DNA of 64,000 nt from assembly GCF_028069655.1 (NCBI RefSeq), contig NZ_JAMCOS010000001.1:5052001-5116000 (forward strand). The letters are read 5' to 3'. Position 1 is the first letter of the stretch; each line of letters starts with the position of its first letter. A program made the translations under genes and the position numbers. The notes under the pieces are model-generated. The model saw only the letters and a list, made by a program, of their open reading frames with translations. It searched no databases and was not told where the DNA came from. Shown here piece after piece: positions 36,262-43,903 of the stretch. This DNA is from Acidovorax sp. NCPPB 4044. Its GTDB lineage: Bacteria; Pseudomonadota; Gammaproteobacteria; Burkholderiales; Burkholderiaceae_C.

Positions 36262-37137
36262 TCAACGCCGCAGCAGGGCCTGGCGGAGCAGGCGCGCGGC
36301 GCGGTCGCGGATCTGGAAGGGGCTGTGGCCCGGCAGGGGGCGCGCCTTGGCCCGGATGCAGGCCGCCAGGAAGTCGTTCAGGATGGGGCCGTCGTCCATC
36401 GTCTGCGCGGCACCGGGTTTGAAGAACTCCGGATGCCACTGCGTGGCCGCGATGTAGCCGCGCCCCGACTGCGCCCGGCGGCGGATCGCCTCGGGCACGC
36501 CGTCGGGGTGGCTCCAGGCCTCGATCTCGAAGCCCGGCGCAAGATTCTTGATGCCCTGGTGGTGGATGCTGTTGACCACCATGCGCGGCTGCTCGGGGTA
36601 CAGGCGCGAGAGCCGCGTGCCCGGCACCAGCTCCACCTCATGGAAATGCTGGTCGTACGTCACCGCGTTGCGGTGCTGCTGCGCGCCGGGGTGCTGGGTC
36701 TCGATGTCCTGGTAGAGCGTGCCGCCGAAGGCCACGTTGATGAGCTGCAGGCCCCGGCACACGCCGAAGATCGGCTTGCCCGCCTGCTCGAAGGCTTCGA
36801 CCACGGCCAGGTCGTAGAGGTCGCGGATGCGGTCGCCGAGCCAGGCGTCCTTGAGCGGCACCTCGCCGTACGTGCCGGGCCACACGTCGGAGCCGCCGTG
36901 CATCACCACGCCATCCAGCCACTCGGCGTAATGGGCGAGCGTCACGTCGCCCCGCGCGGTCTCGCCCGTGGGGCAGGGCACCATCACGACCATCGCGCCG
37001 GCCGACATGATCCAGTGCGCGATCGACTGCTCGACGTATTGCAGCGTCTTGTTGGTGAAGAGGGACCGGGCGGGATCTGCGTGCGAGAAACAGGCGGAGA
37101 GGCCGATCTTGAGGCGCTTGGTGGCGGGCAGCGGCAT
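36262..37137 (-). CDS. Class I glutamine-amidotransferase-like hydrolase (PuuD-type)
   Basis: A 291-residue peptidase C26 family protein. The catalytic triad is visible: Cys in PIFGVCRGLQLINVAFGGTLYQD (near residue 124), and His and Glu in ATQWHPEFFKPG. VVMHGGSDVWPGTYGE is the substrate loop. The best-known members hydrolyse gamma-glutamyl-GABA in putrescine breakdown (PuuD). No other Puu genes are nearby, so a different gamma-glutamyl substrate is possible. It is divergent from hpf. Confidence 0.9.
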   Translation of the reverse strand: MPLPATKRLKIGLSACFSHADPARSLFTNKTLQYVEQSIAHWIMSAGAMVVMVPCPTGETARGDVTLAHYAEWLDGVVMHGGSDVWPGTYGEVPLKDAWLGDRIRDLYDLAVVEAFEQAGKPIFGVCRGLQLINVAFGGTLYQDIETQHPGAQQHRNAVTYDQHFHEVELVPGTRLSRLYPEQPRMVVNSIHHQGIKNLAPGFEIEAWSHPDGVPEAIRRRAQSGRGYIAATQWHPEFFKPGAAQTMDDGPILNDFLAACIRAKARPLPGHSPFQIRDRAARLLRQALLRR

Positions 37138-37442
37138 GCGGGTCAACGGGGCTGGGCGGAGGCAGGCCGCATGGGCACCGCACCCCGGGAGGGTGGTACA
37201 TCGGGCATTCGGGGGTTGTAGCACCGACGTTGCGGGCTCTTCTGTAGGAGCCCGCCGCCGCAGCGGCCTGCCGTGCGTCCGATCCTGCTGTGCGCCGGAT
37301 GCGTTTCGCATCACCTTCGTGCCCGAAGGGGCCGGGCGGGGGCTTGTTTTTCCGCAGACTGCCGCGACTCTCGGGGCACGGCACTTTTTCTCGCTCTCGC
37401 CATTTCCGGTTTTCCAACCCGTTGCAATCCAAGGAGGCACGC
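37138..37442. other. Divergent intergenic region hydrolase / hpf
   Basis: No gene is supported in this 305-base region between the hydrolase (minus) and hpf (plus). It holds a perfect 8-bp GC stem-loop (37232-37255) and the AAGGAGG ribosome site of hpf just before its ATG. Promoters for both genes should be here but are not obvious. Confidence 0.5.
37232..37255. repeat. 8-bp GC-rich inverted repeat
   Basis: GCGGGCTC (37232-37239) and GAGCCCGC (37248-37255) with loop TTCTGTAG. It is a strong hairpin without a T-run, so not a standard terminator. The GTAGGAGC loop edge resembles REP-type elements of other proteobacteria, but I see no second copy in this window. Confidence 0.5.
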
Positions 37443-37790
37443 ATGCAAGTACAGGTCCAGCACGACGAATACATCCAGGGCGGCGAATCGCTTGCTCAGT
37501 GGATCCAGAGCGAAACGACCACCCGGCTTGCGCGGTTCCGCGATCACCTGACGCGCGTCGAGGTGCACCTCTCCGACGTGGATGCCGGCAAGTCCGGGAG
37601 CGCCGACAAGCGCTGCGTGATCCAGACCCGGCCGACCGGGCGCCAGCCGATCGCCGTCAACGCCGATGCCGACAAGCTGGCCGATGCCTTCACCGCCGCC
37701 GTGGAAAAGCTGGGCCGCGCCATCGATACCGACCTGGGCCGCCTCAAGGACAAGAACGGGCGCGAAACCATCCGCACCGCCACCGAGTAA
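37443..37790 (+). CDS. hpf: Hibernation-promoting factor / S30EA family protein
   Basis: A 115-residue ribosome-associated protein of the short HPF/YfiA type. The fold can be traced by VQHDEYIQGGESLAQWIQSETTTRLARF, then the strand VEVHLSDVDAG, CVIQTRPTGRQPIAVNADADKLADAFTAAVEKLGRAI, and a basic end. Such proteins silence ribosomes in stationary phase. AAGGAGG lies 6 nt before the ATG. It has no C-terminal dimerisation domain, so it is not the long form. Confidence 0.88.
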   Translation: MQVQVQHDEYIQGGESLAQWIQSETTTRLARFRDHLTRVEVHLSDVDAGKSGSADKRCVIQTRPTGRQPIAVNADADKLADAFTAAVEKLGRAIDTDLGRLKDKNGRETIRTATE

Positions 37791-37821
37791 ACGCGACTTC
37801 GCCGGGGAGCGCCCGCCCGGC

Positions 37822-37884
37822 TTCTTTCTGCGCTGCATCGCTTCGCTCGGGCGGGGCGATGCAGACTGCGCCGAGGCCTACATT
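37822..37884 (+). promoter_or_regulatory. Imperfect PIP box and -10 element for the YopJ-family gene
   Basis: TTCTT (37822-37826), 15 bases, TTCGC (37842-37846); one base of the first half departs from TTCGB. Exactly 32 bases later is TACATT (37879-37884), matching YANNNT. The effector ATG is at 37914. The match in both spacings offsets the single mismatch. Confidence 0.55.
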
Positions 37885-37913
37885 GCCTGAGATTTGCTCT
37901 GGAAGCCCAGGCC

Positions 37914-39074
37914 ATGGACCATCGCCTCACCCGCGCATCGGCACGCCCGCCACCGCTTCGCGCGGAGGTGCGGGGCGGTGCCTCCGCTCCGCCCCCATCC
38001 CCGCCATCGCCGTCGTCCCCTTCCTTCACCGAATCCGAATCCGGTTTGGGCAGAGCGCTGCGGCCTCGCCTCGCGAGGCAGAACGCGGTCGACCGCGGAG
38101 ACGGGCCGCGCCTGCTGGGGCCTGTGCCCCTGGAGCGCAGCCCGGTACTGGATCTGCGCGCGCCCCGGTCCGACCTGCGGTTGCGCGGTGCAACGGGCAT
38201 GCAGCCAGAAGCAGCCCTGGCGCCGCCGGGTGTACCACCGAGGCTCCTGGAGCGGGCGGAGGCCATCGACCTCGAATGGGTGAAATCGCTCGATGCGTCC
38301 CTGCACGCCTATGCCGAGCTGGCCATCGGGCAGGCAGAGCAGGGGATCCAGCCCGGGCGCGACACCACCCGCATGGACATCCTCCATATGCCCTTGCTGG
38401 TAGAGATGGAGAATGCCCGCCGTCCGGGGCTTCACTTGCACGCCTTCGCATCGGTGCCGCTGTGCATCGCCGCGCTGCGCGACCATGCGGAAGCCGCCCG
38501 GCAAGAGGGGGCGGCGCCCACCTCCATGCGCTGCGTGGTGCAGGCGGGCAAGGACGTCATGCACCACTTCGCGCTGGACGTGCGGTTCACCCCCGATGCG
38601 CCGCCATCCTTCATTCACTACGAACCCGCCGCGTCCAGGGCTCCAGGGCAGGTCATATCGGAGACGCTGGCAGAGGCGTTCCCGGGGGCACGGGTCGCGC
38701 TGGTGCACAACCCCGTGCAGTTCTCCCAGTGGGATTGCGCCATGTTCTCGCTGGACCACGTGCTCCAGTCGTTCAAGACGCGCGAGCGGTATGCGGACCC
38801 CATCCATGCCGGTGCGGCATCGCCCGACGATCTTGCGCTGCCGGTGGAGTTCTTCAAGCACATGCATTCGAAGCAGCAGATGGAGCACCGCCCGGATGCC
38901 GATGCCATCGTCACCAAGGTGCGCACCGGGGCCGCTGCCGAAACGCTGCGCCAGAGAGTGCTGGACTATCGCGCGACGCGCGGCGAAGGGGCCTACAGCA
39001 CGTCGATCGAGGGATTCCGCCTGCAGCAGATCCGGCGTGCGGCGGAGTACCTGGCCACCCGGCCGCCCCGCTAG
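37914..39074 (+). CDS. YopJ-family type III effector acetyltransferase
   Basis: A 386-residue YopJ/HopZ/AvrRxv-family protein. These effectors are injected into host cells, are activated by inositol hexakisphosphate and acetylate host proteins. The catalytic triad is intact: H218 in MHHFALDVR, E237 in FIHYEPA (19 residues apart, as H109-E128 in YopJ) and C275 in FSQWDCAMFSL. The later LPVEFFKHMHSK block matches YopJ's LPVTFYKHTQGK. The first 100 residues are disordered and Pro/Ser/Arg-rich, typical of a secretion region. Acidovorax citrulli has several such proteins (AopP among them); I cannot tell which this is. A PIP-like promoter precedes it. The stop shares CTAG with the convergent gene. 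Confidence 0.9.
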   Translation: MDHRLTRASARPPPLRAEVRGGASAPPPSPPSPSSPSFTESESGLGRALRPRLARQNAVDRGDGPRLLGPVPLERSPVLDLRAPRSDLRLRGATGMQPEAALAPPGVPPRLLERAEAIDLEWVKSLDASLHAYAELAIGQAEQGIQPGRDTTRMDILHMPLLVEMENARRPGLHLHAFASVPLCIAALRDHAEAARQEGAAPTSMRCVVQAGKDVMHHFALDVRFTPDAPPSFIHYEPAASRAPGQVISETLAEAFPGARVALVHNPVQFSQWDCAMFSLDHVLQSFKTRERYADPIHAGAASPDDLALPVEFFKHMHSKQQMEHRPDADAIVTKVRTGAAAETLRQRVLDYRATRGEGAYSTSIEGFRLQQIRRAAEYLATRPPR

Positions 39075-40042
39075 GAGGTGCCTGCCACGGGCCGCCCCGC
39101 GATGCGGCGGCGCGTTACGGTGCCCGGTGCATCGACCATGCGCCCGCTGCGCTCTGCCGCGCCCTGCGCGAGTTCGCCGATCAGCGCGGCCTCGGGCAGG
39201 TTCTTCCAGTAGCGCGTGGGCATCTCGCGCCGCATCATGTCCATCTTGAGCCGCGCGGGGTTGAACGTGTTGCGGTAGTAGGTGAGCCAGAGGGCTTCGC
39301 CGTCGTCCGCGGCGGGCGCATCCGCGCGGCTGGCGCCGGGGCCGGTATGCAGTTGCGTGCCGTCCCAATGCACGCTCGCGTCGGGCGTGAGGATGGCCCA
39401 ATGCATCTGCGTGAAGCGCCGCACGAAGAACGGGGCGTTGGCCACCGCGATGCGGTGGTCGGGCTCGAACCATGCCACGTGCAGCGGCTCACCCCCCGGC
39501 CCGGGCACGGGGCGGAACCGCACGAAGGCCCGCATCTTGTGCACGTCGCGCGCCACGGCCCGGGCCATCTGGCCGGCCTGCAGGCGGTCGGGGTCGAGCG
39601 GGTCGGCGCGCAGCCCGGGCTCGTGCACCAGCCGCCACAGCAGCCGGTAGAGCAGCGCAAAGCGCGCGGGATCGCGGTGCAGTACCACCCGCTCGCCCAG
39701 TGGCAGGAAGGCGGCGGGCACGCGCGGGGCTTGGCTGGTGGCGGCCGCTTCGGCAGGCCCGCCGGGCACGAGGGCAAAACCCTCTGCGCTGCCCGGCAGG
39801 TGGCCGCCCGCCATGGGCGCGCCGCAGCCGGCTTCGGCGAACAGATCGCCGTGCGCGCTGTCTCCGGTGGCGGACCAGTGCACGGCATCCGGAGGGCAGC
39901 CCTGCTGGAGCAGTGCGCGCGCGGCCTGGCGGAAACCCGGCCAGTCGGTGGGGTGGGCCAGCACCACGGTGCGGTCGGAGCGGCCGGTGCCGCGGTCCGC
40001 GCCGTGCCCGCCTGCCGCAGAGCCGCCCGTGCCGCCGCTCAT
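39071..40042 (-). CDS. TIGR03915-type probable DNA repair protein (DUF4130)
   Basis: A 323-residue protein of the TIGR03915 family (DUF4130 domain), always found with a radical SAM partner and thought to act on damaged DNA. Landmarks are LHRDPARFALLYRLLWRLVHEPGL, DVHKMRAFVRFRPV, HVAWFEPDHRIAVANAPFFVRRFTQMHWAILTPD and the C-terminal PTRYWKNLPEA. The proposed function, uracil-DNA-glycosylase-like repair, is known only by association. Its ATG overlaps the partner's stop by 4 nt. Its stop overlaps the YopJ-gene stop within CTAG. Confidence 0.88.
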   Translation of the reverse strand: MSGGTGGSAAGGHGADRGTGRSDRTVVLAHPTDWPGFRQAARALLQQGCPPDAVHWSATGDSAHGDLFAEAGCGAPMAGGHLPGSAEGFALVPGGPAEAAATSQAPRVPAAFLPLGERVVLHRDPARFALLYRLLWRLVHEPGLRADPLDPDRLQAGQMARAVARDVHKMRAFVRFRPVPGPGGEPLHVAWFEPDHRIAVANAPFFVRRFTQMHWAILTPDASVHWDGTQLHTGPGASRADAPAADDGEALWLTYYRNTFNPARLKMDMMRREMPTRYWKNLPEAALIGELAQGAAERSGRMVDAPGTVTRRRIAGRPVAGTS

Positions 40043-41367
40043 GCGAACAGCTCCGCCTGCGCCGGCACCGGACGCCGCGCGAAGGAAGCCGCCAGCCGCG
40101 GCGATTCGAGCAGCCGGCCCGGGCGGTGGTCCGCCGCTTCCACGAAGGGCAGCACCTTGGCGAGCGGCACCCGCAGCCGGGCGAGGTCGGCGTGGCGCAG
40201 GCGCCGCACGCGCCGGGCGGCCAGCAGGCGGTCGACGGAGGTCACGCCCAGGCCCGGCACGCGCAGCAGCAGCTCGCGCGGCGCGCGGTTCAGGTCCACG
40301 GGAAAGCGCTCGGGGTGTGCCACGGCCCAGGCCAGCTTGGGGTCCATGTCGAGCGACAGCATGCCCGGGGCACTGCCGCCGGAGGCGCTGCCGGCCTGCG
40401 CGGGGCCGGGCGCGGGCGGCACGATCTCGTCGTGCGAGAACCCGTAGAAGCGCATGAGCCAGTCGGCCTGGTAGAGCCGGTGCTCGCGCACGAGCGGCGG
40501 AGCGGCGGGCGGCAGCGCGCGCGACGCATCGGGGATGGGGCTGAAGGCCGAGTAGTACACGCGGCGCAGGCCGAAACCGCCGTACAGCCCGGCGCTCGCC
40601 GCGAGGATGGTGCGGTCGTCGGCCCCGTCGGCTCCCACGATCATCTGCGTGCTCTGGCCGGCCGGCGCGAAGGCCGGGGCCGCGGCCGGGCGGGCCGGGG
40701 CGCCGGGCAGGGAGCGCGGCTGGGCGGCGGCGCCCTGCTGCTCGCGGCGGGCATCGCGCGCCTCGGCGATGCGCACGGCCATGCGCCCCATCGAGCGGCG
40801 GATGGCCGTGCCGTTCTTCTCGGGCGCGAGCGAGGCCAGCCCCTCGGGCGTGGGCAGCTCCACGTTGATGCTCAGGCGGTCGGCAAAGCGGCCGGCGCGT
40901 GCGAGCAGCTCGGGCGATGCGTCGGGAATGGTCTTGAGGTGGATGTAGCCGCGGAAGTCGTGCTCCTCGCGCAGCACGCGGGCCACTTCCACCACCAGCT
41001 CCATCGTGTAGTCGGGGCTCTGGATGATGCCGCTCGAGAGGAAGAGCCCCTCGATGCAATTGCGGCGGTAGAAGTCGAGCGTGAGGTCCACCACTTCCTG
41101 CACGGTGAAGCGCGCGCGCGGCACGTTGCTGCTGACCCGGTTCACGCAGTACAGGCAGTCGTAGGTGCAGAAGTTGGTGAGCAGGATCTTCAGCAGCGAG
41201 ATGCAGCGGCCGTCCGGCGCATAGCTGTGGCAGATGCCCATGCCCTCGGTGGAGCCGATGCCGCGCCCGCCCACGCTGTGGCGGGGCGCCGAGCCGCTGG
41301 ACGCGCAGGAGGCGTCGTACTTGGCCGCGTCGGCGAGGATGGCGAGCTTGGAAGAAAGGCGATGCAC
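40039..41367 (-). CDS. TIGR03916-type DNA repair radical SAM protein
   Basis: A 442-residue radical SAM protein of the TIGR03916 'putative DNA modification/repair' family. The iron-sulphur cluster motif is CTYDCLYC (near residues 67-74). A barrel follows, and the C-terminal part has DPKLAWAVAHPERFPVDLNRAPRELLLRVPGLGVTSVDRLLAARR, a helix-hairpin-helix DNA-binding unit. The start appears to be GTG 41367, inside a LexA box; this gives MHRLSSKLAILADAAKYDAS, matching the family's usual N-terminus. There is no ribosome site before it, so the transcript may be leaderless. It is co-translated with the DUF4130 partner. Confidence 0.9.
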   Translation of the reverse strand: MHRLSSKLAILADAAKYDASCASSGSAPRHSVGGRGIGSTEGMGICHSYAPDGRCISLLKILLTNFCTYDCLYCVNRVSSNVPRARFTVQEVVDLTLDFYRRNCIEGLFLSSGIIQSPDYTMELVVEVARVLREEHDFRGYIHLKTIPDASPELLARAGRFADRLSINVELPTPEGLASLAPEKNGTAIRRSMGRMAVRIAEARDARREQQGAAAQPRSLPGAPARPAAAPAFAPAGQSTQMIVGADGADDRTILAASAGLYGGFGLRRVYYSAFSPIPDASRALPPAAPPLVREHRLYQADWLMRFYGFSHDEIVPPAPGPAQAGSASGGSAPGMLSLDMDPKLAWAVAHPERFPVDLNRAPRELLLRVPGLGVTSVDRLLAARRVRRLRHADLARLRVPLAKVLPFVEAADHRPGRLLESPRLAASFARRPVPAQAELFA

Positions 41368-41384
41368 TGTATTAATTTACAGTG
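41365..41384 (-). promoter_or_regulatory. LexA (SOS) box overlapping the start codon
   Basis: CACTGTATTAATTTACAGTG: a near-perfect palindrome with CTGT-N8-ACAG and A/T-only centre, the standard proteobacterial LexA box. The GTG start of the radical SAM gene is its last bases on the minus strand. Binding of LexA here would block transcription and translation start directly, so the repair pair should be DNA-damage inducible. Confidence 0.82.
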
Positions 41385-41414
41385 CCCACCCCGTTTTCCG
41401 CAAGTTTCTTCCTG

Positions 41415-41466
41415 TTTGCTATTAAATATATAGCAAACTATTTAATGGATCCGGCGGCATGGAGGC
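41415..41466 (+). repeat. Dispersed intergenic repeat, copy 5
   Basis: It starts TTTGCTATT, has inner stem TTAAATA/TATTTAA and tail TGGATCCGGCGGCATGGAGG, then a T-run. The stem differs from copies 3 and 4 at one pair (G-C replaced by A-T) on both arms, a compensatory change. It lies between the LexA-controlled gene and the DUF924 gene. Confidence 0.82.
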
Positions 41467-41523
41467 ATTTTTTATCTGAAAGCGCCGCCATGCCGCCCTT
41501 GGCGACGGGAGGGGCTTTGCGCG

Positions 41524-42078
41524 TCAGAAGGCGCTGCCCGGCTCGCGCAGGAAGGCCGTTTCCTCGGCCGTGTTCTCGCGCCCCAGCGCGGCATTGCGGT
41601 GGGGAAACCGGCCGAAGCGGTCCACGATCACGCGGTGGCGCTGCGCGAAGTCGAGGTTCTCGGGGCGTCCCAGCGCCGCGAAGAGCCGCACCGATTCCGC
41701 CTGGATGCGCGCCGATTCGCTGTGCATGAACGGCATGTAGAGAAACGCACGCCGCTCGGGCGGCAGCGCCCCGTCCAGCCCCTGGGCGATCGCCTCCTGC
41801 GCCAGCACCAGGGCCATGCCGTCGTGCGCGAACGCCCCGGCCTGCCCGCGCAGCAGGTTGCGCGAGAACTGGTCGAGCACGATCACCTCGGCCAGCCGGC
41901 CGGGCGCGTCCCCGCGCCAGTCCCACAGTTCGCCCTGCACGGCATGGGCATGCAGCGCGCCGAAGCGCTCGCGGATGGCGTCGTCGAAGGCGCCGTCCTT
42001 CTGGAACCACTGGGCGGGGGTGGACTGGTCGAACCAGAAGTGCAGGACGTCGTGGGCGGTGGCGGTGGTGGTGGTCAT
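41524..42078 (-). CDS. DUF924 family protein
   Basis: A 184-residue all-helical protein of the DUF924 (TPR-like) family. The N-terminal VLHFWFDQSTPAQWFQKDGAFD and the middle VIVLDQFSRNLLRGQAGAFAHD blocks are diagnostic. FLYMPFMHSES and RFGRFPHRNAALGRENT complete the signature. Its function is unknown; members are common in proteobacteria. It has a small coding footprint with no operon partner. Confidence 0.9.
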   Translation of the reverse strand: MTTTTATAHDVLHFWFDQSTPAQWFQKDGAFDDAIRERFGALHAHAVQGELWDWRGDAPGRLAEVIVLDQFSRNLLRGQAGAFAHDGMALVLAQEAIAQGLDGALPPERRAFLYMPFMHSESARIQAESVRLFAALGRPENLDFAQRHRVIVDRFGRFPHRNAALGRENTAEETAFLREPGSAF

Positions 42079-42102
42079 GGAGCGCAGTATCGCGGGCGCA
42101 TG

Positions 42103-42125
42103 AAAAACCCCGCGCCGGCACGGGG
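42103..42125 (-). terminator. Rho-independent terminator of the OmpA-like gene
   Basis: Read on the minus strand: CCCCGTGCC then GGCGCGGGG with no extra loop bases, followed by five T. One pair is a wobble. It lies about 48 bp after the stop of the OmpA-like lipoprotein gene and before the start of the DUF924 gene. Confidence 0.72.
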
Positions 42126-42172
42126 CCGGGCGGGGTGGGGTGGGGTGAGGAAAAGGATGGCCCGGGCCGCGA

Positions 42173-43063
42173 TCAGCGGCCGCGCAGGTTGCCCTTGTCG
42201 TCGGCGATCACGATCTCCACGCGGCGGTTCATCGCGCGGCCCTCGGCCGAGCCGTTCTCGGCCACGGGGTAGGTCTTGCCATAGCCGCGCGCGACGATGC
42301 GGTCGGGCGCCACGCCACGCTGCACCAGCGCGCTCTGCACGGCCTGGGCACGGCGCTCCGAGAGGCTCTGGTTGTAGGCGTCGCCGCCCACGCTGTCGGT
42401 GTGGCCCTCGATGATGAGCTTGCGGTCCGGGAACTGCCGCAGGAAGTTCGCGAGCTTGTCCAGGCGCGGCGTGGCCTGCGCCGACAGCTCGGCCTTGTTG
42501 AAGGCGAAGAGCACGTCGCCCAGCGTGACCAGCAGACCGCGCTCGGTCTGCTGCGCCTCGATGTCGCGCAGTTGCGCTTCCAGGGCGCGGACGCGGGCTT
42601 CGTTCTGCGCGGCGCGCTGCTCGGCGCTCATGGCCTGGAGTTGGGCGGTCTGCGCGCTGCGGGCGTTGGCCTCGGCCTGCAGGCGGGCCTGGTCGGCCTC
42701 GCGCGTCAGGCGCAGGCGCTCGGCGTCGGTGCCGGCCTTCTTGATGTCGGCATCCAGCACGCGGGCACGGGCCATGTTGGAGGCGATGTCCGCGCGCTGC
42801 GTGGCCAGATAGGCGAGGTGGTTGGCTTCGGCGGCGTCGTTGTCTTCGCTCCAGACGCGGTCGGCGCGGGCCAGCGTGTCGGTGGCGGCTTTCAGTTCCA
42901 GCGGGGCGTGCTGCACGACGGCGGGGTCGCCCGCGGCGCGGTTGACGGAAGCGCGGGCGCTCTCGACCGAGTCGAGCGGGGCGCGCGTGGCGCAGGCGGC
43001 CAGCAGGCCGGCGGCGACGAGCGCGGTGGCCAGGGTGGTGGTGCGGCGAATGATGGGATGCAT
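42173..43063 (-). CDS. OmpA-family lipoprotein with DUF4398 domain
   Basis: A 296-residue envelope protein. The signal peptide ends LLAAC (lipobox, cysteine near residue 24), so it is a lipoprotein. A DUF4398 helical domain (residues 30-95) begins APLDSVESARASVNRAAGDPAVVQHAPLELKAA. A coiled coil follows (to about 165), then a C-terminal OmpA-like peptidoglycan-binding domain with LIIEGHTDSVGGDAYNQSLSERRAQAV and VEIVIAD. It anchors the outer membrane to the wall. Its DUF4398-only partner lies directly upstream, and a strong terminator follows. Confidence 0.92.
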   Translation of the reverse strand: MHPIIRRTTTLATALVAAGLLAACATRAPLDSVESARASVNRAAGDPAVVQHAPLELKAATDTLARADRVWSEDNDAAEANHLAYLATQRADIASNMARARVLDADIKKAGTDAERLRLTREADQARLQAEANARSAQTAQLQAMSAEQRAAQNEARVRALEAQLRDIEAQQTERGLLVTLGDVLFAFNKAELSAQATPRLDKLANFLRQFPDRKLIIEGHTDSVGGDAYNQSLSERRAQAVQSALVQRGVAPDRIVARGYGKTYPVAENGSAEGRAMNRRVEIVIADDKGNLRGR

Positions 43064-43124
43064 GGTGTGTCTGCCTGTCGGAAGGTTCGTTCGGGGCGGG
43101 CGATCGGCGTTGGGCGATCGGCGT

Positions 43125-43583
43125 TTACCGGGCGGGGGCCACGGGAGGCACGGCGGGCGGCACGGCCATGCCGGGGGCGGGCGCGACGCCCGGCACCGGA
43201 GCGGGCGGCGGCGGCGCGCGGCGCGTGATCTCGGACTGCAGCGACTGGATGCTCGACTGCACCTGCTGCAGCGTGGCGGCGTTGTTGGTGGCCTCGGCCT
43301 TGGTTTCGGCCACGCGGGCGTCGGCTTCGGCTTCGGCAGCGTAGCGGCGGGCCATGTCGTAATGCTTGTCGGTCATCGCCTTCTCGGCGGCCACCAGCTT
43401 GTCGCGGGCGCGCTGCAGTTCCACCGGTGCGTTGGCGGCCACCTGGGGCTCGCCGGAGACGCGGTTGACCGTGGTGCGCGTCACGGCCAATTGGTCGGTG
43501 GGCGGTGGGGTCGAGGAACATGCCGCGAGCGCGCCCAGTGCCAGGACGGCCGTGGTGGTGCGGAGAAAGGTGGCGGTCTGCAT
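43125..43583 (-). CDS. DUF4398 lipoprotein
   Basis: A 152-residue lipoprotein with lipobox LAAC (near residue 22). The DUF4398 domain matches that of the downstream OmpA-like protein (DQLAVTRTTVNRVSGEPQVAANAPVELQRARDKL). A Pro/Ala-rich tail follows (PVPGVAPAPG...). The two likely work together in the periplasm as envelope proteins. The spacing of 61 bp fits an operon, with terminator 42103-42125 at its end. Confidence 0.88.
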   Translation of the reverse strand: MQTATFLRTTTAVLALGALAACSSTPPPTDQLAVTRTTVNRVSGEPQVAANAPVELQRARDKLVAAEKAMTDKHYDMARRYAAEAEADARVAETKAEATNNAATLQQVQSSIQSLQSEITRRAPPPPAPVPGVAPAPGMAVPPAVPPVAPAR

Positions 43584-43903
43584 GGTGAACAACTCCTGTG
43601 CTGGTGGGCGGGCCGCGAGCCAGTGCAATGAACGCGGCGGTAAGGTAGGTGATTGTTGGTAAGCACCTTCGGGTGGCGCGTAGGTGCAGCGCAGCAGCCG
43701 CCGTGGGCGGTTTCTTACGGTTACGTTCTTCGGGCCGCGGAGGCCTGGCCGCGCCGGCGAGGCCGCCGCAGGGCCGGTTTTCGCAAAACGCGTGTCCTTA
43801 TGCGGCTTTCGCGCTTGGAGCTGCGCCGGGGGCTTTTCCACAATGGACGGTTGGCCCGGAGCCGCGCCAGGATGGCGCCCTTCGAGTCCAGGAGATCCGC
43901 ACC
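43584..43903. other. Divergent intergenic region
   Basis: This 320-base stretch lies between the DUF4398 lipoprotein gene (minus) and the M20 gene (plus). No gene is supported. It should hold two divergent promoters, but I see no operator-like palindrome I can defend. The M20 gene's ribosome site GGAG lies at 43891-43894. Confidence 0.45.

Noticed and set aside
37307..37321. TTCGCATCACCTTCG before hpf as a PIP box
   Set aside because: The two TTCG units are 6 bases apart instead of 15, and hpf is a housekeeping gene.
2558..41466. Dispersed repeats considered as CRISPR or as short genes coding MDPAAW-like peptides
   Set aside because: Copies are thousands of bases apart with no spacers, and the sequence after MDPAAW differs in every copy, so neither a CRISPR array nor a conserved peptide fits.
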